Positions 29,601 to 37,999 of a stretch of DNA of 64,000 nt are shown here, in pieces. The notes under the pieces are model-generated. The model searched no databases and had not been told where the DNA came from. It worked only from the letters and a program-made list of their open reading frames with translations. Numbering within the stretch: the first letter of the stretch is position 1; every line of letters starts with the position of its first letter. This DNA comes from Psoroptes ovis (taxonomy: Eukaryota; Arthropoda; Arachnida; Sarcoptiformes; Psoroptidae). The stretch lies in the NCBI GenBank assembly GCA_002943765.1, contig PQWQ01000001.1, positions 5,305,501 to 5,369,500 of the forward strand. The letters run 5' to 3'. The position numbers were made by a program, and so were the translations under genes.

Positions 29601-32600
29601 CGAATTGATTTTGGAATGGAATTGAATTGAATTTTTTTTTATATGAAAAATAATCGAATAAAATTAAATGGAATCCCAAAATGAAATTGAAAATTTCGAA
29701 TCGAAATCAAATCATTGAAAAAAATGTTGAAACCATTCATTGAATGAATGAATTCAATGAGAGATGATACCACACACCAAGAAATGGTGAAAGAATTCTA
29801 TCAATTTCATTCGATTTGGTTGTTATTTGGTTTAAAATTCAAATAGTAAACATTGGAGAAAGCAAAGAATTGGCGAAAATACGAATAAAGAAAATCATCA
29901 CATTTCCATCTGTGTTTTGTTTCGGTATGAATGAAATATTCAAGAATCGAGAATTCTATTAGGTTGTCCCATAAGTTCTTGCCGTTTTTTTTGAATGAAA
30001 AAAAAATTAAAAAACGGCGAGAACTTTTGGGACAATCAAATATTTGATTCTTTATTTGATTTCGCAACAAACTAATTTGACTAATGGATGTGTATCTGTA
30101 TGTGTGGATGGATGTATGTGTGTTTTAGCTCATCATTTCATTCTGAATTCATTCATTCATTTTCATTTCATTTCATTTCGAATACAATTCAATTCAATTC
30201 AATGATGAATATAATTTTCATCTTCTTCATCTTTCATCATGATCATCATCATCAACATCATCACATTAATTTTCTTCAATTCACACACATTGAAACTTCG
30301 ACAAAGAGATTGATGATAGTGATGATACTACTGTGTTAATAATCATTGTGATTTGATTTCACTTTAATACAATGAAATGTACTAAGAAGAACAATATTCA
30401 AAATATACGATTTTTACAATTATTTCATTAGATTTCTTCAATAGATAGATTGTCCGGAAAGTTCTGGCCGATTTTCATGTGCAACTCTATTCGATTAAGC
30501 CGAATAAACTTTTCGGACAATCTAAATAGATTTAATATATAATTTCATTTGATCATCATGATCATCGTTATTATTATTATTCGTATATTGTGAACCATAT
30601 GGTGAATGATCTAATTTCATCATCAGTTAAAAATTCACTTCATTCGTGAATTAAATAAAACATTCATTCGATCTTTGGATTTGATTTGATTTGTGATTTG
30701 TAATTTGAAATTCAAACATTAACATGTGAAACACCACATACAAAACACCCATAAAGTAGACCAAAATGCACACAGGAAGAGTCAATCAAAACACATTATC
30801 ATTAATCTAAATCTGTTTTCTGTGTTTCGATCTGAAGCAATAGTCTTTGAATCTATCGAAAAAGTAAAAAACACAATATCAAAGGTTATATTGATTGACT
30901 AGAAATTCAATTGACTGAAATTCAATGCGTGAAAAAAGCGCTATCGACAGTTTCAACTCAGAGGACTATAGTTTAACTGAAGTTTTTAAAGGGAACTAGT
31001 TCAAATTTCTTTTATGTGTTTCAATCAAAGATTGTCATCGAAACAAATTGTTCAAATTTAAATCTCGAATCAAAAATTCACAAATTCAATGACAAATGGG
31101 GCAATAACAATAATCATCAAGTAAAGGTGATAATGGCTTTCGCAATGTGTGAACAATGATTATTTCATCGAATTCATTCATAACAATAATAATTTCAATC
31201 GTATTTTGGGTTTTTGAGTCCTTGCCTTTTGTCAATGGGATTTGCAATATTTTCATTCATAGAAATTTATTTATTATTAACTCTGTCGACCTTTGTTCTG
31301 GTATTATTTTTGGGCCCTTATTCTCTTGTGGCAACGACAAAAGCCTACTCGGGTCATATTATAAATACAAAATACAACAATACAACCAGAAGCATGAAAA
31401 ACTGTTACACAGAAAAATTATTGTACCCATGAGAATGAGTGAAGACCCTTCGAGAAGGGCAAATGATTTGTGAAATAGTTGAAAAAATAATCATAATAAA
31501 ATGAAATTACATAATCCATATTACATGACATTTGTAAAATTCAAATATTATTATTATTATTAGTTTTAAAAGTTTTTTATTTCCATTTTTATTAGGTCGT
31601 CCGAAAAGTTCATTCCGATTAATCGATAGAATTGTTCATGAAAATCGGCTATAACTTTTCGGACAACCTATAACCTAATAATATAAGACATGTATCAATT
31701 TATAAATACATCAAATAATAGAGAAATAATAATAATGATGTGATAATATCACATTTGATAATGTCAATTTGATGACAAGTTCTATTGTCGTTCAACATGC
31801 ATACAAACACACACAGTAAACTTCCATAGACTGAAAAATGTATTGTCTTTTTGCATCAATTCAATTTAGTTTATTTATTTATTTATTTTTTGAAAATTCA
31901 ATTTAAATATTTGATGATTGAATTAAATTTATTTTTGATAAAAAAATATGTTGAAATATTTATTTGTATGGAAAGATACAAAGACAAACAATGGTTGTCT
32001 AATTCTCATGTCAAAGCATCGGAAAAATGCATTGAAATGTGATGGAAATGAGCTGAAAATGAATTGAAAATGCAATGAATTGAATCAAAATGAATTCAAA
32101 TGCATTGAAAACACGCAGGCACCACAGCACACAATGATGCGAAAATGATGAGATTAAAATCTTAGATTCTGCTTCTACGAATGATGATGTATCATTTGTT
32201 TGTTTGCTTTTGCTTTTGAAAATAATGTTCATTTGTTTTGTTCAAAACCATATACACAACAGATTATAATCTTGTTGCAATGTTTAAAACTTTCAAATGA
32301 TTTCTCCCCATTTAAATTCTATTGTTATACATTGAATTTCAATGAGAAAAATTTTGGCGAAAGCGAAAATAATGGAAAATAATTTCAATTTCTCATAGAA
32401 AAAAGCAGCCAGAGAAAATGATTTTATCAAATGTTTTTCATGAAATTTTCAAATCTTTAACTCAACTAAACTAAACAATAAAATCAACGGGCAAAGGCTT
32501 CTGTATTTATTTAGAAAGCAAAAACAACTGAAACCGAAAAACAACTGAAAACCAAAGACTATCACCATCACCATCATCACCACCAGCGATTATCACATAT

Positions 32601-35600
32601 GTGTGGCTTCTTAAATTGAAATTTGAAAAGAAAAAGAAAACTTTGTGGCTTCTTAAGACTATATGTGAGTGACATTATTGTTATTTTAATGGCAGTTTTT
32701 AAATGATAATAACAATAATAATCATATCATTATTAATACATCGACATTTTGTTTGTCGCTCGGTTTATGTATGTGTGTTTTGAATATGAATTGAAATAAA
32801 TAAATAAAAATAAAGATTAAAATGTAAAGATTAGCCTCAAAAGATGAATGAATAATAAATGAATGTAAAAAAGGAAAATATTAGGTCGCTCGAAAAATTC
32901 TTGCCGATTTTTCAATGATTTTCATACGATATAATCGACAAAAACTTTGCGGACAACCTAATAAATGAATATTTCAATTTTTAATACAAATGAATGATTC
33001 ACAACAGATCGACAGATCTACGACGAAAAAACATATTAAATATTAAATTTTAAAGAAATAATTATTATTTTAACAAAGTAAAATCATTATCATTAGATCT
33101 AAGATCTTAGATCAGTATGAAAAATTTAATGAGAATTTCAAGTTTTCTTAGCGAAATCAACAATTCAAAACTTTATTTGTTAGTTTTTTGCACAAAACAA
33201 AAAAACTCTGTCTAAGAATAGACTTGCTCTATTCATATTTGAGTGATCATTGAATGTAGAAAGAATTATGAATTGAATTGAATTGAATTCAATGAATATA
33301 TGAGCAAACATAAAAAATAATGAACAATGAATGAGTAGAGAATTTAATTGAAAATTTACTTGATAAAAATTTCATATTTTAAGAATTATGGATTTTTGAA
33401 TGAGTGAATAGAAAGTGGAATAAGAATAGAAAATATGAAAATATGGAAATAATTGAAAAAAAATGAATGAATATAAACCAATTATGAGAGAATATGATTG
33501 AAAGTCAATGACATTTCATTCAATTATCATTCAAAAATAGATGAAAATAATTGAAAATTTCGGCCTAAATTGTTCCTTGTTCGATAAAAATGGAAATATC
33601 TCAAAGTTAATCGGAGAATATTTGAAACAAAACTTGGACAATCTTCAAAATGATGACCATTTGTAATTAGTTTTATTATCAAAAATAATAATCTTCAAAG
33701 GTCTGAACCTTTTAAAAATTATTTGGTTTTGGTCTCGTTTCGGTGTTTGTCTATGTGTGCGTGCATTGTTCAATTGGCGCATCAGCCAAACACCACACAT
33801 AATCAATCATAATTCAAATTTTCTAGAAGTCTTTCATTTCTCTCAAAGGCTATGGTCATGATTATTATGTTTGATTGTGTTCAAGGGTGTGAAAACTATG
33901 ACCATACATAAATATGGTGGAAAAAACAACACGAAAATTCGACCGTCTTTGGCCACAATTGTTCAAATTATTTTTGGAAGAAAATAAAAATGAAAAAATG
34001 ATCGATGAGAAACAACGACCATCTACCAAATAGAGAACCAAACACACAAAAGAAATTGAATTGATTGATTGACAGTCTTAATAATTATAATAATGAACTT
34101 TGAAATATGGAAAAAAAAACAAAAAATAGATGAAATAACCCAAATTCATTCCATTCAATTCATTCATTCATCATTGAAATTGATTGACATTTTGTTTCTT
34201 TGATCAAAAGGTTCATACAATCGAATAGATCCAAATTGAATGTGAATAGACCCCGAATTGAATTCGTACCTTTCGGCTAAATTTTTTTCATTTCAAACGA
34301 AAATTTTAAAATTTCTAAATCAAGCTCAGATCAAAGCATTTGAAAGCGGTAAAGCAGCAAATGAGAGCATTGAAAATACTTTGAACACACACACACGGAG
34401 ATTTTCAAATATTTTTGAATTTTTTCAAATTTTAAGCTCCGAAAATACGAATGAATATGGCAATTAATGGGTATCGGATTTCATGTTCAAAAACATATCA
34501 AAACAAGATGAATGTCCATGTATTTCAATTGCTGCATTGCTTACCTAAATGTCGACAATTTTTTTTTATTCGAAAATTGATGGCTTAAGCATCAGCTTTC
34601 AAGAAATGAATAAGAAAAAAAATGGAAAAATCAAAATATTAAACATGATTTTTGCGAATTCATTTCATTTTATTTGAGAGCCATTCATAATCGAGAAATA
34701 ATGATCAAATAAATAAATAAATGAACGGAGAAAATTTAATTGGATGCTGTGTGTGTGTGTATGTTTTAAATCATCATTAAAAATTATCGTACATCATCAT
34801 TATCAATGATTTAAATTACTGAATTAAATGAATGAATGATGATTGAATTGAATCTTAAATGAACATTCATGTGTTTTGCAAAGATTCAAAAACATCTTCT
34901 TTAAATAAACAAAAAAAAAAATTAAGATTAAAAATCAAGAAAAGAAGCTATGAAACTATTAAAATAAATAAACTAGAATATTAGATTGTCCGTAAAGTTT
35001 TGGCCGATTTTCATCGGGCAACTCTATCGAATTAAGCCGAATGAACTTTTCGGACAACGTTATAAATAAATCAAATAAAAATCTTGATGAAAGTAAAATA
35101 AATGAATAAATAAACGATATTAAGCATTAATAAAAAAACAACAAAATAAACAAGTGAAGCCTCCAAATATCTAATTAAAACTATTTAATGAATTAAATAC
35201 ATACAAGCATTATCCCCAGAATAATTCATCTTTATTCATCATCAAATGAATGATTAATTATGATTATTTTTTTCGATATAATTTTGAATTTAAACGAATT
35301 TATCATCGATCAATAAATAAATTGATCATCGAAGATGATCATTATATTATCATTATTATTATTTATTATCGATCGATTGGTACTTCGGGAAAAAAAAGTC
35401 GAACAGAATCAACTTTCATTGATCAAAATTTGGCCGAAATTCAGGCGAAATTCGAGCAAAATTTGGCCAAATTGTGGTTTTTCAATGTTTTTGAGTTAAT
35501 TTGAAAAATGAATGAATAATTTTCGAAAAATCGAAAACCTTAAGGCTATCGATGTAAAGTAGCAAAATAATGAATGAATCATATATCAAAGCATTTGGAA

Positions 35601-37999
35601 AAACATTTGACATTTTCAAATGTTTCAAATTAACATCACAAACATTACAACTAATACACATATCAGGACAAAGTTTGAAGTGAATGAATCGAAAAAAAGT
35701 GTACCCCTGAAAAATTACAAATGACATTCATTGAATTGAATTGAATTATGGCAACTTGTAACATTGATATAATTATCAAATGATAACCGTGTATCATTAT
35801 TTGATAATAAATGAAAATAAATTAATTTAAAATTGATTCTCAATTCATTCATTGATATTGTATCATCATCAATGAATTGTAATGTAATTTAATAAAATAT
35901 TAAACACACAGAGAGAGGGCAATATCATTCAATGATGGTCATGATAACAAGAAGAAAATGACAAATATTATTTTTTAACAATGAAAAATGGAAAGAAATG
36001 GTCATAAATAAAGAAATATATTGTTGAATTGTTCATCATCATTTATATCAATGAAATGGTCAAACTAATAATAATAAATTAACAAATATACACTCACAGA
36101 CAAGGCACAGAGAAGTACAAAGTTGGCAAATTTCCTTCCGTTAGATTCAATTCAATTCATAATAATTCAAATAAATAAACTTCAAATATCAATGATGTTA
36201 AATAATAATAAATAAAAAACATCATTCATTAATAATAATTGCATTGTGGGTGGATGTAAATTATACATCAACAAATAATAACGAATAATAAATGGTGAAA
36301 AATATTAAATTTCAAGTATGCTTCTTGCTTGTTGGTTGGTCATTGAATGGTCAATGAATGATGGACCATTGAATGGTCATTGAATGGACAAATTTTTTCT
36401 TCAATTTCATCTGATTCATTGGTCGAAAATGACCGTAATTAAAAATACGACAAAGACTATTCGAAAACTTTACTGCCAATTGTCACTTTGGTCTATTTTT
36501 TATTTATTCATTATTTTTCTTAAAATTCATTTTCATTTCTCTGACTTCAACTCAAACTCATATTCAATATTAGTTTTGGCTGGTGTTGACTTCTTGGAAT
36601 TTCATTTCTTCATCAAAAAATGAAATAAATGAAAAGAAAACTTTTCTATTTTCATACATGTCAAATGACATGAAATAAAATGAATGAATGAATGAAATAT
36701 TCAATTGAATTCAATGGACATTTGTTTTTTATGTTCGCTTGTTTGTTGTCTGGTATTCTCGCTTGCTGGGTAGTCGTTGTTTATTTTCATTATTTCTATG
36801 ATTATTATTACATAATAAGACAGTCTTTCTGCTGTTTTTTGCCCTGGAAAAAAAACATTTCAATTCTTCACCATTCCATACAATTTTTATTATTATTGAA
36901 TTCAAATAAATAACAACAACAGACAACCAAACAACAACCATACTGAATATTAGAAAAATTCTTAGAGATATATGTGTGTGTGTGTGTGTGTTCAAACATT
37001 CGAAAAAAGAATGGAAATAAATAAATAACGGTGAATAGAATAAAGAATTGAATAAAGGAAAGGAAAAGAAAAAGAATGGAAATGAAATTCTTAATAAATG
37101 TTATTATTATTATCATGTTTTTTTTCATTCTTATATTTTTTACATTAATATTTTTCAATGAAAATAATAAATAAAAGAAATAAATAAAAACGAACACAGC
37201 ATGATTCTCTATTCATTCTATTAGGCTGTCCCGAAAGTTCTGTCTGATTTTCATTAGCAACTCTATTGATTAATCGAAATGAACTTTCCGGACAACAACC
37301 TAATATTTATTTATTTTTCATTTTTATGGCATTTTTTTTTGTTGTTGTTAATGTATTTTGTATGGCGTAAAAACTTTTCATTTATTCAACATCTGAATTC
37401 AATAACGACAAAACATTAAAAACAGCAGAAAATTCTCAGACCGAAAAAAAATTCTCATTAAACAACTTTATGAATTAAAGTATTGAAATATTGAACAAAA
37501 ATAAAACAGATCAAATATTCGATATGTTGTGTTCGATAAATGGTGATAATAACGAAGATAATGATTTTCTCAAAAAGTTATTTATTATTATTGGAAATAA
37601 TAATAATTAATGCTTTATATTTTCTTTAAGAAATAAATGAATTAAATGAATGAATAATCAACACATTAACACACATTAATTATTTCAAAAAACACACACA
37701 GAGATCGAAAGATGCTTTCGCAAGGGTCAATCTCACAAGAGTAATAATTCAATAATGAAAATGGAAAAATAAAGAAATTGTCACCTACCTTCTTGTGTGA
37801 TTGATCCATCAATCGGATCGTCGATTATTACAATGATGATGAGTAAAAATGCGGATAAAATTGTTGAATAAAATGATAGTGAATTTGGTCGTAATTTACA
37901 TGGTGATTTTGAAATATTTACACAATTTTTCACATAACTGAGTTTATTTGAATTGAATAAATTCAAATTTGTTCTTGATTTCTTGAATTTTTTCTTCAT
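1..37999 (-). CDS. unc-5: Netrin receptor UNC5 (partial, cytoplasmic end beyond the window)
   Basis: Single-pass receptor for netrin, mediating repulsive axon and cell guidance at the plasma membrane. Exons in transcript order: 37999-37789, 17328-16873, 16659-16589, 13134-12993, 8760-7945, 7799-7543, 7475-7364, 637-1. All junctions are GT-AG and every phase matches, giving about 900 codons. Domain order is N-terminal hydrophobic signal, Ig1 with the extra UNC5-type cysteines (CxC near its end), Ig2, two TSP1 repeats (WSNWGSWSPC and WSPWSQWSIC), then a membrane helix near residues 719-742. Junction-spanning strings such as SFAYLKKHF and IFVNGQW match family positions seen in vertebrate UNC5 (AYLRKTF, VYVNGGW). 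Odd features are a roughly 150-residue charged insertion inside Ig2, His/Asn-rich sequence before Ig1, and giant introns filled with MITEs. ZU5, UPA and death domains should lie left of position 1. Identity is confident from domain order; exact start Met is less so. Confidence 0.93.
877..960 (+). mobile_element. Palindromic MITE copy 1, subfamily A
   Basis: Defines subfamily A: TTAG-TTGTCCGAAAAGTTC end, internal CGGCTTAATC, AATAGAGTTG, AAAATTGGCC, then CCGGACGACCTAA. This copy has an extra TG after TTAG. It lies in UNC5 intron 7. Confidence 0.9.
2057..2135 (+). mobile_element. Palindromic MITE copy 2, subfamily A
   Basis: Left end TAGGGTGTCCGAGAAG and right end TTTCCAGACAACC are both drifted; the internal motif reads CATTCGGCTCTATC. 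Confidence 0.85.
2614..2631. repeat. CA microsatellite
   Basis: (CA)9 in UNC5 intron 7. Confidence 0.9.
2845..2870. repeat. GAT microsatellite
   Basis: About eight TGA/GAT units; similar short ATC/GAT runs recur at 26755, 48848, 58530 and 61185. Confidence 0.9.
3474..3553 (+). mobile_element. Palindromic MITE copy 3, subfamily B
   Basis: Defines subfamily B: TTTTTGCCGGTTATATCGTAG in the left arm and AAAATCGGCAAGAAC in the right, so arms pair almost to the centre. TA flanks both ends. Confidence 0.92.
3824..3905 (+). mobile_element. Palindromic MITE copy 4, subfamily A
   Basis: CCGATAAGTTCATTCGG on the left; the centre is altered (AATAGATTCGCCTTATG) and the right arm is intact (ACTTTTCGGACAACCTAA). 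Confidence 0.9.
4513..4592 (-). mobile_element. Palindromic MITE copy 5, subfamily B
   Basis: Reverse orientation: TGGCCGATTTTCC on the left, TTTTCTACGGTATAAC in the centre, ACTTTCTGGACAACC on the right. Confidence 0.9.
5605..5685 (-). mobile_element. Palindromic MITE copy 6, subfamily A
   Basis: Reverse orientation with CTGGCCGATTTTCATG and AAGCTAAATGAAC; the right end is TTTTTGGACAGCC, drifted. Confidence 0.9.
6514..6594 (+). mobile_element. Palindromic MITE copy 7, subfamily A
   Basis: TAGGTTGTCCGAAAAG on the left is intact; the right end is GGACAATCAAAAT instead of CCTAA. Confidence 0.9.
7364..7475 (-). CDS. unc-5: UNC5 coding exon 7: end of second TSP1 repeat
   Basis: Acceptor ATCATTTCAG, donor GGTGAGT, separated from exon 6 by a 67-bp intron. 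It encodes IRRRICNNPIPLYGG, CFGSD, AIKNCTGGLCHKNF. The closing motif KNCTGGLC equals the vertebrate UNC5 KNCTDGLC at the end of TSP1 repeat 2. The trailing base joins the membrane exon as Asp (KNF-DPTNF). Confidence 0.93.
7543..7799 (-). CDS. unc-5: UNC5 coding exon 6: first TSP1 repeat and start of the second
   Basis: Acceptor AAATTTCAG, donor GTAAAT. It encodes VNGQWSNWGSWSPC, a short Ser/Leu insertion, CGIGTQKRIRHCNNPAPSN, GQFCPGESIQITECTILC, then IDGFWSPWSQWSICSHEC. The WxxWxxW tryptophan ladders and six-cysteine spacing define TSP1 repeats, and the order Ig2-V-N-G-x-W is diagnostic for UNC5. The 85-residue open frame read in another phase here is a shadow. Confidence 0.93.
7945..8760 (-). 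CDS. unc-5: UNC5 coding exon 5: Ig2 with a large charged insertion
   Basis: This is the largest internal exon (816 bp). The Ig2 framework is clear: KFECQPPVGVPKPIVFWMRND near the start, and DYSLVIKNVQLNDQANYTCGAYNVAGVRFSKPATLTIF at the end (given here only to name the F- and G-strand landmarks: YTC cysteine, NVAG turn). Between the C strand and the E strand lie about 150 extra residues: a Lys/Asn-rich part followed by long Asp/Glu runs. The acceptor is ACAAAAG with no adjacent pyrimidine tract, yet it gives the exact family junction AYLKKHF; a 250-nt AG-free zone lies upstream. Donor is GTAAAT. Confidence 0.9.
8763..9012 (-). other. AG-exclusion zone upstream of the Ig2 exon acceptor
   Basis: Read on the minus strand there is no AG dinucleotide for 250 nt before the acceptor AG at 8762-8761, while a T/C-rich stretch lies about 120-220 nt upstream. 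This is what a distant branch point would produce. Confidence 0.6.
10199..10279 (+). mobile_element. Palindromic MITE copy 8, subfamily A
   Basis: TTAGGCTGTCCGAAAAG, internal CGGCTTAATCGAATAG, right end complete to CAACCTAA with TA after it. First copy in UNC5 intron 4. Confidence 0.92.
11073..11153. mobile_element. Palindromic MITE copy 9, divergent
   Basis: The left arm TGTCCGAAAAGTTTTTGCCG is B-like but the centre (CTGTTCATAAGTCTATGG) fits neither main subfamily; right end CCGGACATGCCTAA. Confidence 0.8.
11963..12046 (-). mobile_element. Palindromic MITE copy 10, subfamily A
   Basis: Reverse A copy with GGGCAACTCTATCGTATT in the centre and right end GGACAACCAAAAT. Confidence 0.88.
12155..12176. 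repeat. GT microsatellite
   Basis: (GT)11; comparable runs at 20711, 21749, 36972, 51785, 53444, 60776. Confidence 0.9.
12197..12278 (+). mobile_element. Palindromic MITE copy 11, subfamily A
   Basis: Intact left half; the right end breaks down after TTTTCGGACA (TTGTGCTA follows). Only 150 bp from copy 10, in opposite orientation. Confidence 0.88.
12573..12653 (-). mobile_element. Palindromic MITE copy 12, subfamily A
   Basis: Both arms carry the matching change CCAAAAAG/CTTTTTGG, so the terminal pairing is preserved. Confidence 0.9.
12993..13134 (-). CDS. unc-5: UNC5 coding exon 4: end of Ig1
   Basis: A 142-bp exon, acceptor ATTATATAG and donor GTAAGT. It encodes IEIDLEITRNDVEE followed by YQCWCTAYGGHHQ and SRKASVSFA. 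The CxC within an aromatic context corresponds to the YWCQCVAW of vertebrate UNC5 Ig1, and SRKASV is nearly identical to the family. One trailing base joins the next exon to give Tyr (SFA-Y-LKKHF). Confidence 0.88.
14907..14986 (+). mobile_element. Palindromic MITE copy 13, subfamily B
   Basis: Very close to copy 3 (TTTTTGCCGATTATATCG, ATCGGCAAGAAC) with complete ends. Confidence 0.92.
15163..15243 (+). mobile_element. Palindromic MITE copy 14, subfamily A
   Basis: Complete copy: TTAGATTGTCC at the left, GGACAATCTAA at the right, so the terminal G-to-A change is mirrored on both arms. Confidence 0.92.
15828..15908 (-). mobile_element. Palindromic MITE copy 15, subfamily B
   Basis: Reverse B copy; left end GATTGTTCGAAAAG has a C-to-T change, centre TTTTCTACGATATAACC. 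Confidence 0.9.
16523..16544. repeat. GC-containing hairpin near a UNC5 5' splice site
   Basis: TTTAAGGCC and GGCCTTAAA with a 4-base loop, about 43 nt downstream of the donor of coding exon 3 on the minus strand. Confidence 0.55.
16589..16659 (-). CDS. unc-5: UNC5 coding exon 3: middle of Ig1
   Basis: A 71-bp exon between acceptor GATTTAG and donor GTTCGT, too short to stand out as an open frame. It encodes GDERRIQSNQKISNYV then DPQTGIRL, corresponding to the family stretch ending in SGLKV before the E-V-F-I-N-V strand. Donor choice (after TTG, not after CGT) is set by alignment to the next exon: GIRL-IEIDLEI against GLKV-REVFINV. Confidence 0.8.
16772..16851 (+). mobile_element. Palindromic MITE copy 16, subfamily B, inside the 213-bp UNC5 intron 2
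   Basis: It occupies over a third of that intron and begins about 20 bases after the 5' splice site at 16872. The right arm reads ACTTATGGGACAACC, a C-type end on a B body. Confidence 0.92.
16873..17328 (-). CDS. unc-5: UNC5 coding exon 2: low-complexity linker and start of Ig1
   Basis: Acceptor TTTTCCAG, donor GTATGT. The first about 110 residues are Asn/His/Ser-rich low complexity, including HHH-G-NN-HHH type runs. The last about 45 residues start Ig1: EEPIDSYIVRGKSTILRC followed by WFTCNS, matching the vertebrate pattern EPEDVYIV...LVCKA...FFKCNG. The second cysteine (TCNS) is the extra Ig1 cysteine typical of UNC5. The antisense open frame at 16878-17180 is a shadow. Confidence 0.88.
17423..17506 (+). 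mobile_element. Palindromic MITE copy 17, subfamily C
   Basis: GAGGTTATCCCATAAGTTTC left, AACGGCAAGAACTTATCGG right, with a T/A-rich centre; about 95 bp upstream of the UNC5 exon 2 acceptor. Confidence 0.82.
18854..18940 (+). mobile_element. Palindromic MITE copy 18, subfamily A
   Basis: Slightly long because of an insertion in TTAGGTATTGTTGTCC and in AATCGAGAGTTG; right end CCGGATAACCGAA. Confidence 0.85.
19293..19374 (-). mobile_element. Palindromic MITE copy 19, subfamily A
   Basis: Left arm drifted (TGTCCAGAATGTTCTAGCC), right arm GAACTTTTCGGACAACC intact. Confidence 0.9.
20233..20312 (+). mobile_element. Palindromic MITE copy 20, subfamily B
   Basis: Left CTGCCCGAAAAG, centre ATCGTAAGGAATTATGAG, right AACTTATCGAACAACCTAA. 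Confidence 0.9.
20603..20629. repeat. Poly-T run
   Basis: 27 T in a row in UNC5 intron 1. Confidence 0.9.
20892..20927. repeat. Hairpin with 13-bp perfect arms
   Basis: AATTTTATTTCGG and CCGAAATAAAATT around a 10-base A/T loop, in UNC5 intron 1. Confidence 0.65.
21395..21474 (+). mobile_element. Palindromic MITE copy 21, subfamily B
   Basis: Well-preserved copy sharing the AAGGGAATTATGA centre and AACTTATCGG right arm with copies 20 and 41, a B sub-variant. Confidence 0.92.
22188..22268 (-). mobile_element. Palindromic MITE copy 22, subfamily B
   Basis: Reverse B copy with TTACATTGTCC at the left and ACTTTCCGGACAACC at the right. Confidence 0.9.
25169..25248 (+). mobile_element. Palindromic MITE copy 23, subfamily A
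   Basis: One of the best A copies: TTAGGTTGTCCG, CGGCTTAATCAATAGAG, ATCGGCCAGAAC; the right end reads GGACAGCATAA. Confidence 0.93.
25500..25580 (-). mobile_element. Palindromic MITE copy 24, subfamily A
   Basis: Reverse A copy 250 bp after copy 23; left TTAGGTTGCCCGGAAAG, centre AACTCTATTCGATTAATC. Confidence 0.9.
26571..26632. repeat. Perfect AT-rich hairpin, 29-bp arms and 4-base loop
   Basis: Left arm contains TATCAGAAATTATT, right arm AATAATTTCTGATA, loop GCAT; no mismatch over 29 pairs. It is unrelated to the MITE families. Confidence 0.8.
29959..30041 (+). mobile_element. Palindromic MITE copy 25, subfamily C
   Basis: TTAGGTTGTCCCATAAG with TTGCCGTTTTTTTTG in the left arm and AAAAACGGCGAGAAC, TTTTGGGACAATC in the right; the centre is pure A/T/G. 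Confidence 0.9.
30446..30525 (-). mobile_element. Palindromic MITE copy 26, subfamily A
   Basis: Reverse A copy, GATTGTCCGGAAAG left and CGGACAATCTAAA right, mirrored end change as in copy 14. Confidence 0.9.
31592..31679 (+). mobile_element. Palindromic MITE copy 27, subfamily A
   Basis: Left TTAGGTCGTCCG; the right end is partly duplicated (CAACCTATAACCTAATA). Confidence 0.88.
32881..32962 (-). mobile_element. Palindromic MITE copy 28, subfamily B
   Basis: Left end TTAGGTCGCTCGAAAAATTC is drifted; centre TTTTCATACGATATAATCG; right TTTGCGGACAACCTAA. Confidence 0.88.
34981..35062 (-). mobile_element. Palindromic MITE copy 29, subfamily A
   Basis: Reverse A copy resembling copy 10 in its GGGCAACTCTATCG centre; right end stops after GGACAACG. 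Confidence 0.9.
37221..37303 (-). mobile_element. Palindromic MITE copy 30, subfamily A
   Basis: Left TTAGGCTGTCCCGAAAG, right CCGGACAACAACCTAA with a CAA duplication. It lies about 490 bp from UNC5 exon 1. Confidence 0.9.
37789..37999 (-). CDS. unc-5: UNC5 coding exon 1: start Met and signal segment
   Basis: The exon starts at the ATG complementary to 37997-37999 and ends at donor GTAGGT after one base of a split codon. It encodes 70 residues: a long basic, Asn/Ser-rich N region, then a hydrophobic run (FYSTILSAFLLIIIVII) at about residues 43-59, which would act as a signal peptide with an unusually long n-region. It splices in phase to the exon at 17328 (g+at gives Asp). No closer in-frame Met precedes the hydrophobic run. 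It is separated from the next exon by about 20.5 kb, so the link rests on phase and on the need for a signal peptide, not on similarity. Confidence 0.7.

Larger units (their letters stand above)
17329..37788 (-). other. UNC5 intron 1 (about 20.5 kb)
   Basis: It is occupied by 14 MITE copies, dinucleotide and GAAT/TTCA-type repeats, a T27 run at 20603 and two strong hairpins (20892-20927, 26571-26632). A weak coding-like patch on the plus strand at 31200-31440 is discussed in the findings. No UNC5 exon could be placed inside. Confidence 0.6.

Noticed and set aside
33096..33113. 18-bp palindrome GATCTAAGATCTTAGATC
   Set aside because: Short and isolated; palindromes of this size are not remarkable in low-complexity AT-rich DNA.
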